Source: Methyloprofundus sedimenti (GTDB taxonomy: Bacteria > Pseudomonadota > Gammaproteobacteria > Methylococcales > Methylomonadaceae). From it: a stretch of 64,000 nucleotides of DNA. Shown here one piece after another: positions 47,572 through 58,500 of this stretch. Position numbers and translations under genes: made by a program. The stretch is taken from assembly GCF_002072955.1 (NCBI RefSeq), contig NZ_LPUF01000001.1, forward strand, positions 1,200,896 to 1,264,895, written 5' to 3'. The notes under the pieces were generated by a model. The model saw only the letters and a program-made list of their open reading frames with translations. It was not told the DNA's origin and made no database searches. The first letter of the stretch is position 1, and each line of letters starts with the position of its first letter.

Positions 47572-48855
47572 TTAGAAAACGGTTTTTAACTTCTGTATTA
47601 ACGCTGCCAGCGCTGTTAGTAAAACAGCTGCTGAAATCACACCTACTGAAACCAGCATATTACTAAGCCATTCCGGTTTTAACAGTAATATCATCCCCAG
47701 ACCTAACATCATGCTACCCGAGAGCAATTTTAATAAGCGCCCATTCTGTTCGGACAGTTTTTTTTGCCCCATCGTCAGGGTAAACAACAGGACAATCACT
47801 AATAAAGGAATAATGTAGACGATGTTATACAGGAGCAGATACAGGTAATATTGTGTTGTGCTGAGTTCATTCAGGGTTAGCACACGCGTATAAACCATCG
47901 GCAGGCCAGCAGTGCAGAGTAGCTCATAACTGTTGGCGGCAATTGCCAGGATAACGGTGGCAGAGATCATGGTCGTCAAACTTCCGCTCTGGGTGAGGGC
48001 GCGTATGCGGGTAAACAGCCTGGATCTGCTGGAATCTGATAATGACAGGGAAACGCCCTGTTTAAAAAAGAAATAATCCTTGATATTGATCAATCCAAAA
48101 CTGATTGCAATAAGTCCAGCGGCTGCGGTAATCATAATCAGTTCTTCAGTGATCAGAAACAGGTTAAGCCAGGCGCTCATAAACAGGAAGTACATCACTC
48201 CGGAACAGAAGACAAAAATTCCGCCAATAAGCAGCATTCTACTGCGAGTGCGGTGATGTACCATTAAGCTGAGCAGAAATAACAGAATAAAAAAAGCACA
48301 GGGATTAAAAGCATCCAGTGCGGCAATAATAAAGGTAAATACAGGTAGAGAAAAGTCCTGGTAATGAATGCTGCCCAGGCCGGGAATATTGAAATTTTCT
48401 TGTATTCCTGGGGTGTTTTTTTGCTGATGACAGGCCAATAATTTTTCTTTGAGTTCCTGACCTGTGGTTTCAGCGCGGTCATAACCGACCAGCATTTGAT
48501 CACAAAAAATAAATGCAGGGACTGAATTAGCGGGCTGTTGTAATTGTTCTGCCATCAGTAAATAACGTTTCTGATTTTCGCGATTATCAACTAAATCATA
48601 GCTATATACCGTTAACCAGGGGTATATTTTGGGCAGAGCGTTAATCAGGGGCTTGGCTTCTTTACAATGCGGACAATAGCGCGACCAGAAATAATGCAGG
48701 GTCACTTGCTTGCCAGTAGATGATTCTTTAATAGTTTCTGCTTTTAAAGTTGTCGCAGTCAGCAGGCTACTTAATAAAAATAACAGGCCTACAAAAATGA
48801 TAAATTTGCTTGATAGGACGTGTTTATATTGGGGAATATTGAGTATGCGGGGCAT
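47572..48855 (-). CDS. Thioredoxin-DsbD/CcdA-like membrane fusion protein
   Basis: 427 residues from the ATG at 48855; a longer start at 48933 adds 26 residues and leaves only 24 bases to the divergent gene. A signal/TM segment (about 15-36) precedes a periplasmic thioredoxin-like domain with the motif RYCPHC (C61/C64). After about residue 170 come six or more transmembrane helices with the paired cysteines of a CcdA/DsbD core, NPCAFF (C186) and LLCTAGLP (C314). Together they suggest a membrane electron relay that keeps the thioredoxin domain reduced. Partner unknown; the closest named architecture is a DsbD-like fusion with the domain order reversed. Confidence 0.75.
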   Translation of the reverse strand: MPRILNIPQYKHVLSSKFIIFVGLLFLLSSLLTATTLKAETIKESSTGKQVTLHYFWSRYCPHCKEAKPLINALPKIYPWLTVYSYDLVDNRENQKRYLLMAEQLQQPANSVPAFIFCDQMLVGYDRAETTGQELKEKLLACHQQKNTPGIQENFNIPGLGSIHYQDFSLPVFTFIIAALDAFNPCAFFILLFLLSLMVHHRTRSRMLLIGGIFVFCSGVMYFLFMSAWLNLFLITEELIMITAAAGLIAISFGLINIKDYFFFKQGVSLSLSDSSRSRLFTRIRALTQSGSLTTMISATVILAIAANSYELLCTAGLPMVYTRVLTLNELSTTQYYLYLLLYNIVYIIPLLVIVLLFTLTMGQKKLSEQNGRLLKLLSGSMMLGLGMILLLKPEWLSNMLVSVGVISAAVLLTALAALIQKLKTVF

Positions 48856-48957
48856 TCTATTGTAATAAAAGCTGATTGGGCTAATATGCTTAGACTTGTT
48901 AGATTTGACAAGATAACATCTTTTAAGCATCATTAATAATAAAAACCCAAAAAAATT

Positions 48958-50493
48958 ATGAGTATCGATACTTTAAAAATACGTCGCATAGGGATAGACA
49001 CCTATCATGAAAATGTTGCGTATCTAAACCGCGAATGCAGTATATATCGTGCCGAAGGTTTTCAGGCTTTATCTAAAATTCAAATCAGCATTAATGGTAC
49101 TCGACTACTTGCAGTACTCAATGTGGTTGATGATGATGCTATTGTTCAGCCTGGCGAACTCGGTCTTTCCCTGCAGGCATTTAATTATTTGAATGCCAGC
49201 GAAGGAACACTGGCCACTGTTGATCATGCTGAAGCCCCCAAGTCTATGGATGCCGTGCGACGCAAGATTAACGGCGAACGTCTTGATCAGGCAGATTTTG
49301 ATGATATTAGCCATGATATCGTCGAAACCCGTTATTCAAAAATGGAAATGGCTGCCTTTCTGGTTGCGACCGGTCAAAATAATCTTGATCGTGACGAACT
49401 GTTATATTTGACGCGTTCTATGTTGAATTCAGGTGAGCGGATGGATTGGCACGAACCCCTGGTAGCTGATAAGCATTGTATCGGCGGGATTCCCGGCAAC
49501 CGGACTTCGATGTTAGTTGTGCCTATTGTTGCCGCGCATGGCATGTTAATTCCAAAAACCTCCAGTCGCGCGATTACCTCCCCATCCGGCACGGCTGATA
49601 CCATGGAGATACTCAGTAAAGTCAATCTCACGCCTGATCAGATGTCTGATATTGTGCGTCAGGAGCGGGGTTGCCTGGTTTGGGGCGGGACAGCTAAACT
49701 GGCTCCCGTTGATGATATATTGATTGCAGTGGAAAGGCCCTTGGGCATTGATTCGCAAGGCCAGATGGTCGCCTCGATTTTGTCAAAAAAACTGGCAGCT
49801 GGTTCTACGCATTTGATTATTGATATACCGGTAGGTCCCACAGCAAAAGTGAGACATATGCGTCAGGCCCTGGCCTTACGTAAACTATTTGAGTTTGTTG
49901 GCGACCGGCTTAATATACACCTGGAAGTCATGATTACAGATGGCCGGCAACCAATAGGCCTGGGTATAGGGCCGGTTCTTGAAGTACGGGATGTAATGCA
50001 GGTACTCAATAATGATCCTGAGGCACCTGCTGATTTACGCCAGAAATCTCTCCAGCTAGCCGGTAGAATTATTGAGTTTGATCCTGATGTGCGTGGCGGG
50101 CAGGGCTATGCCATTGCCAGAGATATCCTGGAATCAGGACGGGCGTGTGCAAAAATGAAAAACATTATCAAGGCACAGGGTGCCAATGAAATAGACTTAC
50201 AGCCCGGGAAACTGAGTTATCCTGTATGTGCTGACCGGGATGGCGTCGTAACCCATATTGACAACTTTCAAACAGCTAAAATTGCCCGTATTGCTGGCGC
50301 TCCGATGGATAAAAAAGCAGGTGTAGATTTATTTAAAAAACTGGGCGATAAAGTAACAAAAGGTGAAGCATTGTTTCAAATTTATGCAGAATTTCCTGCG
50401 GATTTCAAGTTTGCCACAAAACTGGCACAACAGAACAGCGGTTATAGTATTGGTGAAAAGGAACAAATTCTACAACCATTAATTGCCTTTTAG
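48958..50493 (+). CDS. AMP phosphorylase / thymidine phosphorylase family protein
   Basis: 511-residue nucleoside-(mono)phosphate phosphorylase. An N-terminal double-psi-barrel-like extension (about 1-85) precedes the pyrimidine-phosphorylase fold, as in archaeal AMP phosphorylases, which are of similar length. [24 protein letters not shown]-type phosphate-binding sequence and [14 protein letters not shown] are the core motifs; [21 protein letters not shown] follows. Expected reaction: AMP (or a related NMP) plus phosphate to base and ribose 1,5-bisphosphate, but thymidine phosphorylase activity cannot be excluded. It overlaps in function with the PRPP-synthetase-like gene 12 bases downstream. 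Divergent from the thioredoxin-DsbD gene. Confidence 0.85.
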   Translation: MSIDTLKIRRIGIDTYHENVAYLNRECSIYRAEGFQALSKIQISINGTRLLAVLNVVDDDAIVQPGELGLSLQAFNYLNASEGTLATVDHAEAPKSMDAVRRKINGERLDQADFDDISHDIVETRYSKMEMAAFLVATGQNNLDRDELLYLTRSMLNSGERMDWHEPLVADKHCIGGIPGNRTSMLVVPIVAAHGMLIPKTSSRAITSPSGTADTMEILSKVNLTPDQMSDIVRQERGCLVWGGTAKLAPVDDILIAVERPLGIDSQGQMVASILSKKLAAGSTHLIIDIPVGPTAKVRHMRQALALRKLFEFVGDRLNIHLEVMITDGRQPIGLGIGPVLEVRDVMQVLNNDPEAPADLRQKSLQLAGRIIEFDPDVRGGQGYAIARDILESGRACAKMKNIIKAQGANEIDLQPGKLSYPVCADRDGVVTHIDNFQTAKIARIAGAPMDKKAGVDLFKKLGDKVTKGEALFQIYAEFPADFKFATKLAQQNSGYSIGEKEQILQPLIAF

Positions 50494-50505
50494 GAGAAAG
50501 AGACT

Positions 50506-51381
50506 ATGTTGATACTGGCTTTTCCAGATTATCTGCCTCAGGCGAAAAGATTAGCATTAGCACTTGGTGCGCCATTGCAGAAAGTGGATTTGCACCAATT
50601 TCCTGACGGCGAAAGTCTTTTGCGATTACCCGTAGACTTGCCCAAACATATCATTATTTGTCGCAGCCTGAATCAGCCTAATGATAAATTGATCGAATTG
50701 CTATTGTGTGCAAAAACCGCGCGGCAGCAAGGCGTGCAAAGAATCACACTTGTCGCACCGTATTTATGTTATATGCGCCAGGATATTGCTAACCAACCTG
50801 GTGAAGCTGTCAGCCAGCGTATTATTGGACAAATGCTGGCGGAACTGTTCGATGACGTAATTACTGTAGATCCTCACTTGCACCGTATATCCAGATTAAA
50901 TCAGGCAATCCCGATTGATAATGCGATTAGCCTCTCGGCAACGGATGAAATTGGTCTTTTTCTCCTGCAACATTTTAAGCATGCGGTATTGCTAGGGCCA
51001 GATAGTGAATCTGTACAATGGGTTGTCGCGATTGCCAAAAAAACAGGTTTTGAGTATTCTATAGCGGAAAAAGTACGCCAGGGCGATACACAAGTTAGCA
51101 TGTGCCTGGCTGAATTTGATTTCCACAATAAACCCGTCGTCATTATTGATGATATGGCCAGTACCGGTCGAACATTGGCAAAAGCCACGGGCTTATTATT
51201 AGCAGCCGGCGCACAACGCGTTTATGCAGTCATTACCCACCCTTTATTTTGTCAGGATGCCGAAGCTCATATTATGCAGGCTGGTGTACAACAAATCTGG
51301 AGTACTGACAGTATTAGCCACACCAGTGCCTGTATTCATCTGGATAAATTACTGGCACAGGCGATAAAAGAAATATTATAG
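50506..51381 (+). CDS. Ribose-phosphate pyrophosphokinase-like protein
   Basis: 291 residues, a little shorter than housekeeping PrsA (about 315). Family features: HQFPDGESLLRL, LVAPYLCYMRQD, TVDPHLHR (catalytic/metal DPH), LLGPDSESVQWV and the PRPP-binding loop VVIIDDMASTGRTL. GEAVSQR replaces the usual R-flexible loop region. It probably makes or consumes PRPP. Twelve bases after the phosphorylase with GGAGAAAGAG upstream, so the two form an operon, perhaps a nucleotide salvage or ribose-bisphosphate recycling unit. Not the main PrsA, in my judgement. Confidence 0.85.
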   Translation: MLILAFPDYLPQAKRLALALGAPLQKVDLHQFPDGESLLRLPVDLPKHIIICRSLNQPNDKLIELLLCAKTARQQGVQRITLVAPYLCYMRQDIANQPGEAVSQRIIGQMLAELFDDVITVDPHLHRISRLNQAIPIDNAISLSATDEIGLFLLQHFKHAVLLGPDSESVQWVVAIAKKTGFEYSIAEKVRQGDTQVSMCLAEFDFHNKPVVIIDDMASTGRTLAKATGLLLAAGAQRVYAVITHPLFCQDAEAHIMQAGVQQIWSTDSISHTSACIHLDKLLAQAIKEIL

Positions 51382-51426
51382 ATGCTGACTTCGAATTATT
51401 CCGAAATTACTCAGGGGAATAGTTGC

Positions 51427-51669
51427 ACCTAAAAACCGCAGTTGACCGCAATAAAACACTATAAGTGACTGAGTATAAAATATAATGATCGTAAATGCTT
51501 GTCACCTGTTGGGTGACTCTACTCAGCTTCACGGTTTTGTGCATAAATCCGAGCACGAAATACTGCGTTTCAGCTCTTGCCAAGGGCTACGGCCATTGCC
51601 TGCGAGCTGTGCCTTGTCTTTTATACTCAGATTTCCCGCAATATCTGTGCTCAACTGCGGTTTCTAGGT
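51427..51669. mobile_element. MITE-like element with 19-base terminal inverted repeats
   Basis: ACCTAAAAACCGCAGTTGA at 51427-51445 is repeated inverted at 51651-51669 with 18 of 19 matches. A subterminal pair CTGAGTATAAAA (51469-51480) and TTTTATACTCAG (51619-51630) is nested within. The 243-base interior encodes no protein. TGC flanks both ends and may be a 3-base target duplication. A non-autonomous element; the mobilising transposase is not in the window. Confidence 0.7.
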
Positions 51670-51867
51670 TGCAGCAAACACATCAAAAGAGGCGAAAGCA
51701 AATTATCAATAAGCTAAAATCCGGGATATTTCTCAACTTATTGGCACCATCCTTCAACATAAGTTGCATTCTCAAAATTTAGAGCTTATTATCAAACCAG
51801 ATGATGATATCTACGATGTAATTTAGTTTTCTCATACCCACTCAAGATCTTATAAAGGAAAAATAAA

Positions 51868-52128
51868 ATGTTTAAAAAATCGATTGCGTTATTTTTTACG
51901 GGGATTCTTATCATTGGCATTTCTGCTTGCGAAAAAGAAGAGGGTCCAATGGAAAAAGCGGGTAAAAGCATGGATAAAGCTGCTGCAAGCGTTCAAGAAT
52001 CTACGGATAAAGCAGCTGAAAGCGTTAGGAAATCTTATGAAGAGACCAAAGATGCCATATTAGACAAAGGTCCTGCAGAAAAGGCGGGCGAAAGCATTGA
52101 TGATGCAGTTGAAAATATTAATAAATAA
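51868..52128 (+). CDS. Small lipoprotein with Ala/Lys/Glu-rich amphipathic repeats
   Basis: 86-residue lipoprotein: signal peptide ending in the lipobox IGISAC, so Cys at about 21 is the lipidated residue, followed by charged KEEG (not an inner-membrane retention Asp). The mature part has roughly 11-residue repeats (KAGKSMDKAAASVQ, STDKAAESVRKS) giving an amphipathic helix, similar in style to LEA-like or entericidin-like stress proteins, without firm family match. AAAGGAAAAA precedes the ATG. Confidence 0.7.
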   Translation: MFKKSIALFFTGILIIGISACEKEEGPMEKAGKSMDKAAASVQESTDKAAESVRKSYEETKDAILDKGPAEKAGESIDDAVENINK

Positions 52129-52230
52129 GACTATGGCATCTGGCGCAGCAAGGTTATCAGCAGCTTCTGTTGAAGGCGCTTAATTCAAGACTCAAATATG
52201 CCGCTCCACAGCAATATATCGTTTACAAAC

Positions 52231-52272
52231 CGGGTTTAATTTTTTAATGCACCGCATAAAAAATTAAACCCG
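52231..52272. terminator. Bidirectional terminator between the lipoprotein and the AI-2E permease
   Basis: Perfect 16-base stem CGGGTTTAATTTTTTA / TAAAAAATTAAACCCG (52231-52246, 52257-52272) between convergent genes. Confidence 0.85.
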
Positions 52273-52309
52273 ACCTGTAGAATTTTTTAAAACAAGCATT
52301 CCTGGCGGG

Positions 52310-53374
52310 CTACAATCCGGCCTGAGTAGGCACTTCGCTATCTATTTCTGGCAAATCATTCTCTGAGCCTAATAATATCGAAATCCAGCGGGTATCCGTG
52401 TTCTTTTCTAAAACAATTTTAGCAATCATGGTAAACGGTACTGATAATAACATGCCGACACTACCAAAAACCCAGCCCCAGAAGGTTAACGATAAAAAAA
52501 CCACGAGCGTTGACAAGCCTAGACCTCGCCCCATAATCCGCGGTTCCCATATATTACCTACCAGCATATTGACCAGAAAATAGCCTAAGGCTACTAATAA
52601 TGAGCTATCGACACCCAATTGTACCAGGCTGAGTAACACGGTCGGAATGGCAGCAATAATTGAACCAATGGTAGGTACAAAATTAAACATAAAGGCAATT
52701 ACACCCCAGAGTATAGGGAAATCAATACCTAATATTGATAACCAGATAGTAATTAGCAAACCGGTTACCAGACTCGTGATTGCTTTTATAGCAAGGTATT
52801 GGTTTATTCTGGCAACTATTTCTCGGGAATGATTGATAAAGTTAGAGTCATCAAAAGCAACCTGAATCTTTTGCGGTAATGAATAACTTTCAAATAATAT
52901 AAAGATAACTGTCAGCTGGATCAGGAATATATCTGCAAAAACAGCCCCTAAACCGGTAATCAGTCCACCAATAAATTTCATGACTTTACTGGCATTAAAC
53001 TCTTTAAATGAGTCAATATTAACCGCGTGCTCTATACCATGGCTATTCAGCCACTGAGTCAACGTGTCTGTTTGTAGTTTTAAATTATTCTGGTAATAGG
53101 GTAATTGCTGGGAAAATTCATTGACTGAACTAATGATATAGATACCCAAGGTACCAATTATTATAAATAAAGCTAATATTACCAGTAATATAGCCAAAGT
53201 AGATGAGAGACCTTTTTTATCTAGCCATGCCAGTGATGGCAGGCAAATAACAGCAATAAAAATCGATAGGAATAAGGGATTTAAAATCGGTGCTGCCGCC
53301 TTCATGCCGGCAATAATAATACAAATTGCGGCTAAGGACATAAGGATAGGAGTACGTTTAGTAGGCATATTCAA
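52310..53374 (-). CDS. AI-2E family (PerM/YhhQ-like) membrane transporter
   Basis: 354-residue inner-membrane protein with about 8 transmembrane helices and a central periplasmic/soluble loop at about 65-145. The C-terminal part carries GIDFPILWGVIAFMFNFVPTIGSIIAAIP, the most conserved block of the AI-2E exporter family, and SLTFWGWVFGSVGMLLSVPFT. Actual substrate unknown; some members act as Na+(Li+)/H+ antiporters or quorum-signal exporters. Convergent with the small lipoprotein; no obvious operon partner. Confidence 0.9.
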   Translation of the reverse strand: MNMPTKRTPILMSLAAICIIIAGMKAAAPILNPLFLSIFIAVICLPSLAWLDKKGLSSTLAILLVILALFIIIGTLGIYIISSVNEFSQQLPYYQNNLKLQTDTLTQWLNSHGIEHAVNIDSFKEFNASKVMKFIGGLITGLGAVFADIFLIQLTVIFILFESYSLPQKIQVAFDDSNFINHSREIVARINQYLAIKAITSLVTGLLITIWLSILGIDFPILWGVIAFMFNFVPTIGSIIAAIPTVLLSLVQLGVDSSLLVALGYFLVNMLVGNIWEPRIMGRGLGLSTLVVFLSLTFWGWVFGSVGMLLSVPFTMIAKIVLEKNTDTRWISILLGSENDLPEIDSEVPTQAGL

Positions 53375-53502
53375 CTTTTAGTGTGCAATTTGAGTCTAAA
53401 CTGAGGGATTTAATAACACCTGAAACGAGACGCATAAGATGTGCTGAATAAAGTAGTGAGGCACTAGAGGGTATCCTGACTATCATACTTGTAACTTAAT
53501 GT

Positions 53503-53525
53503 GTAGGGTACTGATTCAGCACCCT
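53503..53525. terminator. Hairpin downstream of the DUF4136 lipoprotein
   Basis: GTAGGGT pairs with ACCCTAC over a 9-base loop, 14 bases beyond the stop of the minus-strand gene. Confidence 0.4.
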
Positions 53526-53538
53526 ACTTGACTACGTA

Positions 53539-54087
53539 TTATTTAAACCAGGAATCATAAAAGCGGGGATTAAACATTTTATTAATCGCATAAGCTATAC
53601 GAGCCTTGGATTGTTTAACTGTGGCGCCCTCTTTGACATCACCAGTAGCCAGCCCCATCCAGATTACATAACCAGTATTTACATCTAGTGCTACAACGAT
53701 TAACGCTGCTTTAGGAACATTTTCAGGGATTTCAACATCTTTTGCCGGGTCAGCTTTTAACTGTTGGGCTTCCATGTCTACGCCAGTAAAGAAACTTATT
53801 GCGACTTCTGCATCCTGATCGGCTACTTCTGTTAGACCTTTTGCGCGTAATTCACTGTCTATCAGAAATTTAATATCGCTGGAAACATCAAATTTTGGTG
53901 GTTGCCATTTTCCTTCGGGGTCGTTTAATACTTCTGCAGAGCCTAACCAGGCATATGTTGTATAAGCCTTTAAATTCACTTTAGGATCAGATGCTGTTTC
54001 AATTTCTATATCTTTAGTTGTAGAGGCACAAGAAGATAATAGTATAGATAGAATTAATAATATTAAAGGCGAGTAAAGTTTTTTCAT
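53539..54087 (-). CDS. DUF4136-type outer-membrane lipoprotein
   Basis: 182 residues with a lipobox (LLSSCAS; lipidated Cys at about 19). The rest has the DUF4136 pattern: KAYTTYAWLGSAE, LIDSELRAKGLTEVADQDAEVAISFF, and near the end KQSKARIAYAINKMFNPRF. Probably anchored to the outer membrane. Function unknown. Minus strand, divergent from the RND adaptor gene across 311 bases. Confidence 0.8.
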   Translation of the reverse strand: MKKLYSPLILLILSILLSSCASTTKDIEIETASDPKVNLKAYTTYAWLGSAEVLNDPEGKWQPPKFDVSSDIKFLIDSELRAKGLTEVADQDAEVAISFFTGVDMEAQQLKADPAKDVEIPENVPKAALIVVALDVNTGYVIWMGLATGDVKEGATVKQSKARIAYAINKMFNPRFYDSWFK

Positions 54088-54398
54088 GAGTTTTTAATTA
54101 TATAAATTAACGAAACATCACTTTACCTTAAAAAGTATGCTGATTCCATTGCAATATCACCAAAGCAAACAATAATTAACTAGAATGAATTATAGACTTT
54201 TATACCTTATAAGCCGTATTTTGCATTAAAACTGAGAGTTTTTAAGTTTAAGGAAACACAAAGATTGCATAACTTGAGTTGCCTTAAGCGAATAGCCGGA
54301 GTTGAGTATTAAGAACTCAAATAAAACATTCTACTTGTCATGGGCTTGTGATTTAATAAGACTGTTATGCCTATTAGTTCACATTATAAGAGTTTATT
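54088..54398. other. Divergent gap between DUF4136 and RND adaptor genes
   Basis: 311 bases, AT-rich, holding both promoters. No repeat, RNA or clear regulatory palindrome recognised. Confidence 0.4.
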
Positions 54399-55574
54399 AT
54401 GCGTCTTTTTTTACACCGTTGGTATTGTCAGTTTCTGGTTGGTTTGTTTGCATTATTTTTGCTTGCCTGTGAGCCTAAAAATGAATATATCACCCCGCCG
54501 GCTCCAGAAGTGACTGTTAGCCTACCCATTCAGAAAAGTGTCACAAAATATTTAGAGTTTACCGGCACCACGCAATCAGTCGGGTTTGTCGAAGTTAGAG
54601 CTCAAGCAACAGGTATTTTAAAAAGCATGCACTTTGAAGCTGGAACAAACGTCAAGCAAGGCGACTTATTATTTATTATCGATCCCGAACCATACCAGGC
54701 GTCTCTAGCTGCGGCACAGGCCGGATTAATCAGCGCTCAAGCACAGCTAAACCGTACTCAGGCAGAATTAGACCGTGCCGATGAACTGATCAAAAAAAAC
54801 TATATTTCGAAAACCGAGCATCTGCAACGTAAAACAGAGCGTGATGTGGCGCAAGCGGCAATTGGATTAAGATCTGCTGAGGTAGAAAGTGCAAAAATTC
54901 AACTGAGTTATACACAGGTCACTGCCCCTATTGCCGGACGCGTTAGTCGTAATATCGTTGATATTGGCAATTTAGTGGGTGAAGGAAAAGCCACATTATT
55001 AACGACCGTAACGCAATATCAGCCTATGTATGTCTATTTTCATTTAAATGAACGGGATTTATTAAGCATAATGAAATTGCGTGGCGAGAAAGCCCGGCAA
55101 ATGGGTCATGCTCCTGACAAACAACCTGATCAGGGATTAAACATTCCTCTGTTTTTGGGTTTAGCAGATGAAGACGGTTTCCCTCATGAAGGGAAATTAG
55201 ATTTTGCAGAGTCTGCATTGAATACCAATACCGGCACTATCGAATTACGCGGGGTATTTTCCAATACAGAGGTCCCAGAGCGTCTGATTCCTGGCTTATT
55301 TACCCGTTTACGCCTGCCTATTGGAGAAACGCCTGACGCTTTACTTATTGACGAACGTGCAGTAGGGGCTGATCAAAGTGGACACTATCTTTTAGTCGTC
55401 AATCTGGAAAATAAAGTTGAAAAACGCCTTGTCACCTTAGGTCAAAATATTGACGGCATGGTGGTTATTAGTAAAGGTATCAAAGCAAACGATCAAGTCA
55501 TCATTAATGGTTTACAAAAAGCCAGTTCGGGTAGCATCGTAAATCCAATAACCGCTTCTATCACAGCAGGATAA
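54399..55574 (+). CDS. RND efflux periplasmic adaptor (MexE/AcrA-type lipoprotein)
   Basis: 391-residue membrane-fusion protein linking the RND pump to an outer-membrane channel. Lipobox LLACEP (Cys at about 25) shows lipid anchoring. Lipoyl-like and coiled-coil domains span about 55-175, with VEVRAQATGILKSMHFEAGTNVKQGD and YTQVTAPIAGRVSRN. Beta-barrel and membrane-proximal domains follow. It starts about 310 bases from the divergent DUF4136 gene and stops four bases before the pump gene. Substrate not predictable. Confidence 0.92.
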   Translation: MRLFLHRWYCQFLVGLFALFLLACEPKNEYITPPAPEVTVSLPIQKSVTKYLEFTGTTQSVGFVEVRAQATGILKSMHFEAGTNVKQGDLLFIIDPEPYQASLAAAQAGLISAQAQLNRTQAELDRADELIKKNYISKTEHLQRKTERDVAQAAIGLRSAEVESAKIQLSYTQVTAPIAGRVSRNIVDIGNLVGEGKATLLTTVTQYQPMYVYFHLNERDLLSIMKLRGEKARQMGHAPDKQPDQGLNIPLFLGLADEDGFPHEGKLDFAESALNTNTGTIELRGVFSNTEVPERLIPGLFTRLRLPIGETPDALLIDERAVGADQSGHYLLVVNLENKVEKRLVTLGQNIDGMVVISKGIKANDQVIINGLQKASSGSIVNPITASITAG

Positions 55575-55578
55575 ACGC

Positions 55579-58500
55579 ATGTTTTCTAAGTTTTTTATAG
55601 AACGTCCCATTTTTGCCGCTGTTATTTCCATTGTCTTGTTAATCGCGGGGACAGTCTCTGTGTTAACTTTGCCCAGTGCGCAATACCCTGAAATCACCCC
55701 TCCTACAGTTGAAGTTAAAGCAAGCTATCCGGGAGCAAATGCTCAGGTTATTGCTGAAACAGTCGCCGCACCGATTGAACAGCAGGTTAACGGTGTAGAA
55801 AACATGCTGTATATGTCCTCCACTAGCGCAGGAGATGGTTCCTATACCTTAACCGTCACTTTTGACGTCGGTACGGATTTAGATATTGCTCAGGTCATGG
55901 TGCAAAACCGTGTTGCTTTAGCCGCACCCAACTTACCCGAAGAAGTTAACCGCCAGGGCGTTAGTACCAAAAAGAAATCAGCCAATATTATTTTATTTAT
56001 TGCTCTGACATCGCCGGATAGTACTTTTGATGAACTCTATTTAAGTAATTACGCTACCTTAAATATACGCGACCAATTAGCCCGTATTAATGGGGTGGGT
56101 GATGTTGTGATTTTCCCCCCTAGTGATTACAGTATGCGGGTATGGCTCAACCCACACAAAATGAAATCACGCGGCATTACCACACAAGACATAGTGAACG
56201 CTATGCGTGAGCAAAACGTACAAGTTGCTGCCGGCCAAATTGGTCAACCGCCTGTGCCACCAGGTACTAATTTCCAGTACACCATTAATGTATTGGGGCG
56301 CTTAACGGATGTTGCCCAGTTTGAAGATATTATTATTAAAACAGGCGATGATGGCAGCATGACGCGTTTAGCAGATGTTGCTCGTATCGATTTAGGCGGC
56401 AAAACTTACAACATTAGCGCCAATGTAAATGGCGTACCAGCAGCGAGTATTAGTATTTATCAATTACCCGGTGCTAATGCCTTAGACGTTGCAGATCAAG
56501 TACGCAAGACCATGGATGAGCTGGCGCAAAACTTTCCCCAAGGGCTAGAATATAAAATTCCTTATGACACGACACTTTTTGTTAGTGCATCAATTCATGA
56601 AGTCTTTGTTACCTTGTTTCAAGCCGGTGCTTTAGTATTCATTGTTCTGTTTATTTTCTTACAGGATTGGCGCTCTACACTGATTCCAGCGATAACAATC
56701 CCGGTATCCTTGATTGCTACCTTTATCGTTATGTCCATGATGGGCTTTTCCTTGAATATGCTCACACTGTTCGGCCTGGTACTCGCCATCGGCATTGTAG
56801 TCGATGATTCGATTGTTGTGGTTGAGGCAACCACGGCTTATATTGAAAAAGGATTCTCATCAAGAGAGGCTGCAATTCAGGCGATGAGTGACGTATCAGG
56901 CCCGGTTATCGCAACTACGCTGGTATTATTAGCGGTCTTTATACCCACCGCTTTTTTACCAGGCATTACTGGGCAAATGTATAGTCAATTTTCTTTAACC
57001 ATTGCTGTCTCTACAGTGTTTAGTTCTATCAATGCTTTAACGTTAAGTCCAGCCTTGGCGGGTTTATTATTACGCCCTGCGCCAAAAGATAAAAATGCTT
57101 TTTTTCGTAGTTTTGATAAATTTTTTGAAACCAGCTCTAATGGCTATGCAAATTTTTTGAAAGTCGTCGTCCGCCGTGGATTGTTAATGATGCTATTAGC
57201 CTTAGGTATTGCCGTTATCAGTGGCTGGCAGTTTGGTCAAATTCCTGCAGCTTTTTTACCGGTAGAAGATCAGGGTTATGTGATCACTGCGGTGCAATTA
57301 CCGGACGCTGCCTCTAAGCAACGTACAGAGGAAGTGCTAAAGAAGATTAATATCATCTTAAAAGAAACCCCAGGAATCCAGGACTGGATATCGTTAGGTG
57401 GCTTTTCTGCTATCGACGGTACTAACGCCTCAAATGCCGCAACAATTTATGTAGTCATGAACCCGTGGGATGAGCGTACTGCTGAAAATGAAACGCAAGC
57501 CGCTATTCTACAGCACTTGAATTCAAAGTTTCGTCAGATTCAAGAAGCCATTGTTGTTACCTTTATTCCTCCGGCTATTCCTGGCTTAGGGGTTTCTGGC
57601 GGCTTTCAAATGCAGATTCAGGACAAAGCTAACGTCGGTTTAGATGAGCTGCAGCGCATAACCACTAAAATGATTTCGGATAGTCGCAGTCAATCAGGCT
57701 TAGCAGGAGTCAACTCAACTTTTAGAGCCAGTGTTCCGCAAATATTTGCTGAAGTGGATCGCACCAAAGCAAAAACCTTAAAAATTCCTTTAGATGATGT
57801 TTTTAACACCTTACAGGCGTATTTAGGCTCGGCTTATGTGAATGACTTTAATCGATTTGGTCGAACCTGGCAGGTCAAAGTCCAGGCGGATGCGGAATTT
57901 CGCTTAAAAGCTGAAGATATACGCCAATTAGAAGTCCGTAATATAAAAGGTGAAATGATTCCGCTAGGTACAATAATTAGAGTTGATGACACAGTAGGGC
58001 CGCAAACCATTTTACGCTATAACCTCTATCCAGCCGCATCTATTACTGGTAGTGCTGCCCCCGGCTTTAGTTCAGGCGAAGCTTTAAGTTTAATGGAACA
58101 AATGGCGCAGACAAATTTCCCTGATTCTATTGGCTTTGAGTGGACGGGTATGTCTTACCAGGAAAAGCGGGTAGGCAATGAAGCCGTTATTGTTTTTGCT
58201 TTGGCAATTGTTTTGGTATTTTTGGTTTTAGCAGCTCAATATGAAAGCTGGAGTTTACCTATGGCGGTGATACTGGTAGTTCCCTTAGCCTTATTAGGCA
58301 CAGTTGCCGCCTTAATGATGCGCGAATTCGATAACAATGTTTACACTCAGATTGGTATCGTACTCATTATTGGTATGGCCAGTAAAAATGCTATTTTGAT
58401 TGTTGAATTAGCCTCAGAACTACGCGCTAAAGGCACCAGTATTTTTGAATCCGCAGTTGAAGCCTCAAGACTGCGTTTCCGTGCCATTTTAATGACGGCT

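Noticed and set aside
51485-51782. 60- and 95-codon frames over the MITE
   Set aside because: They run through the inverted repeats and hold no protein motif.
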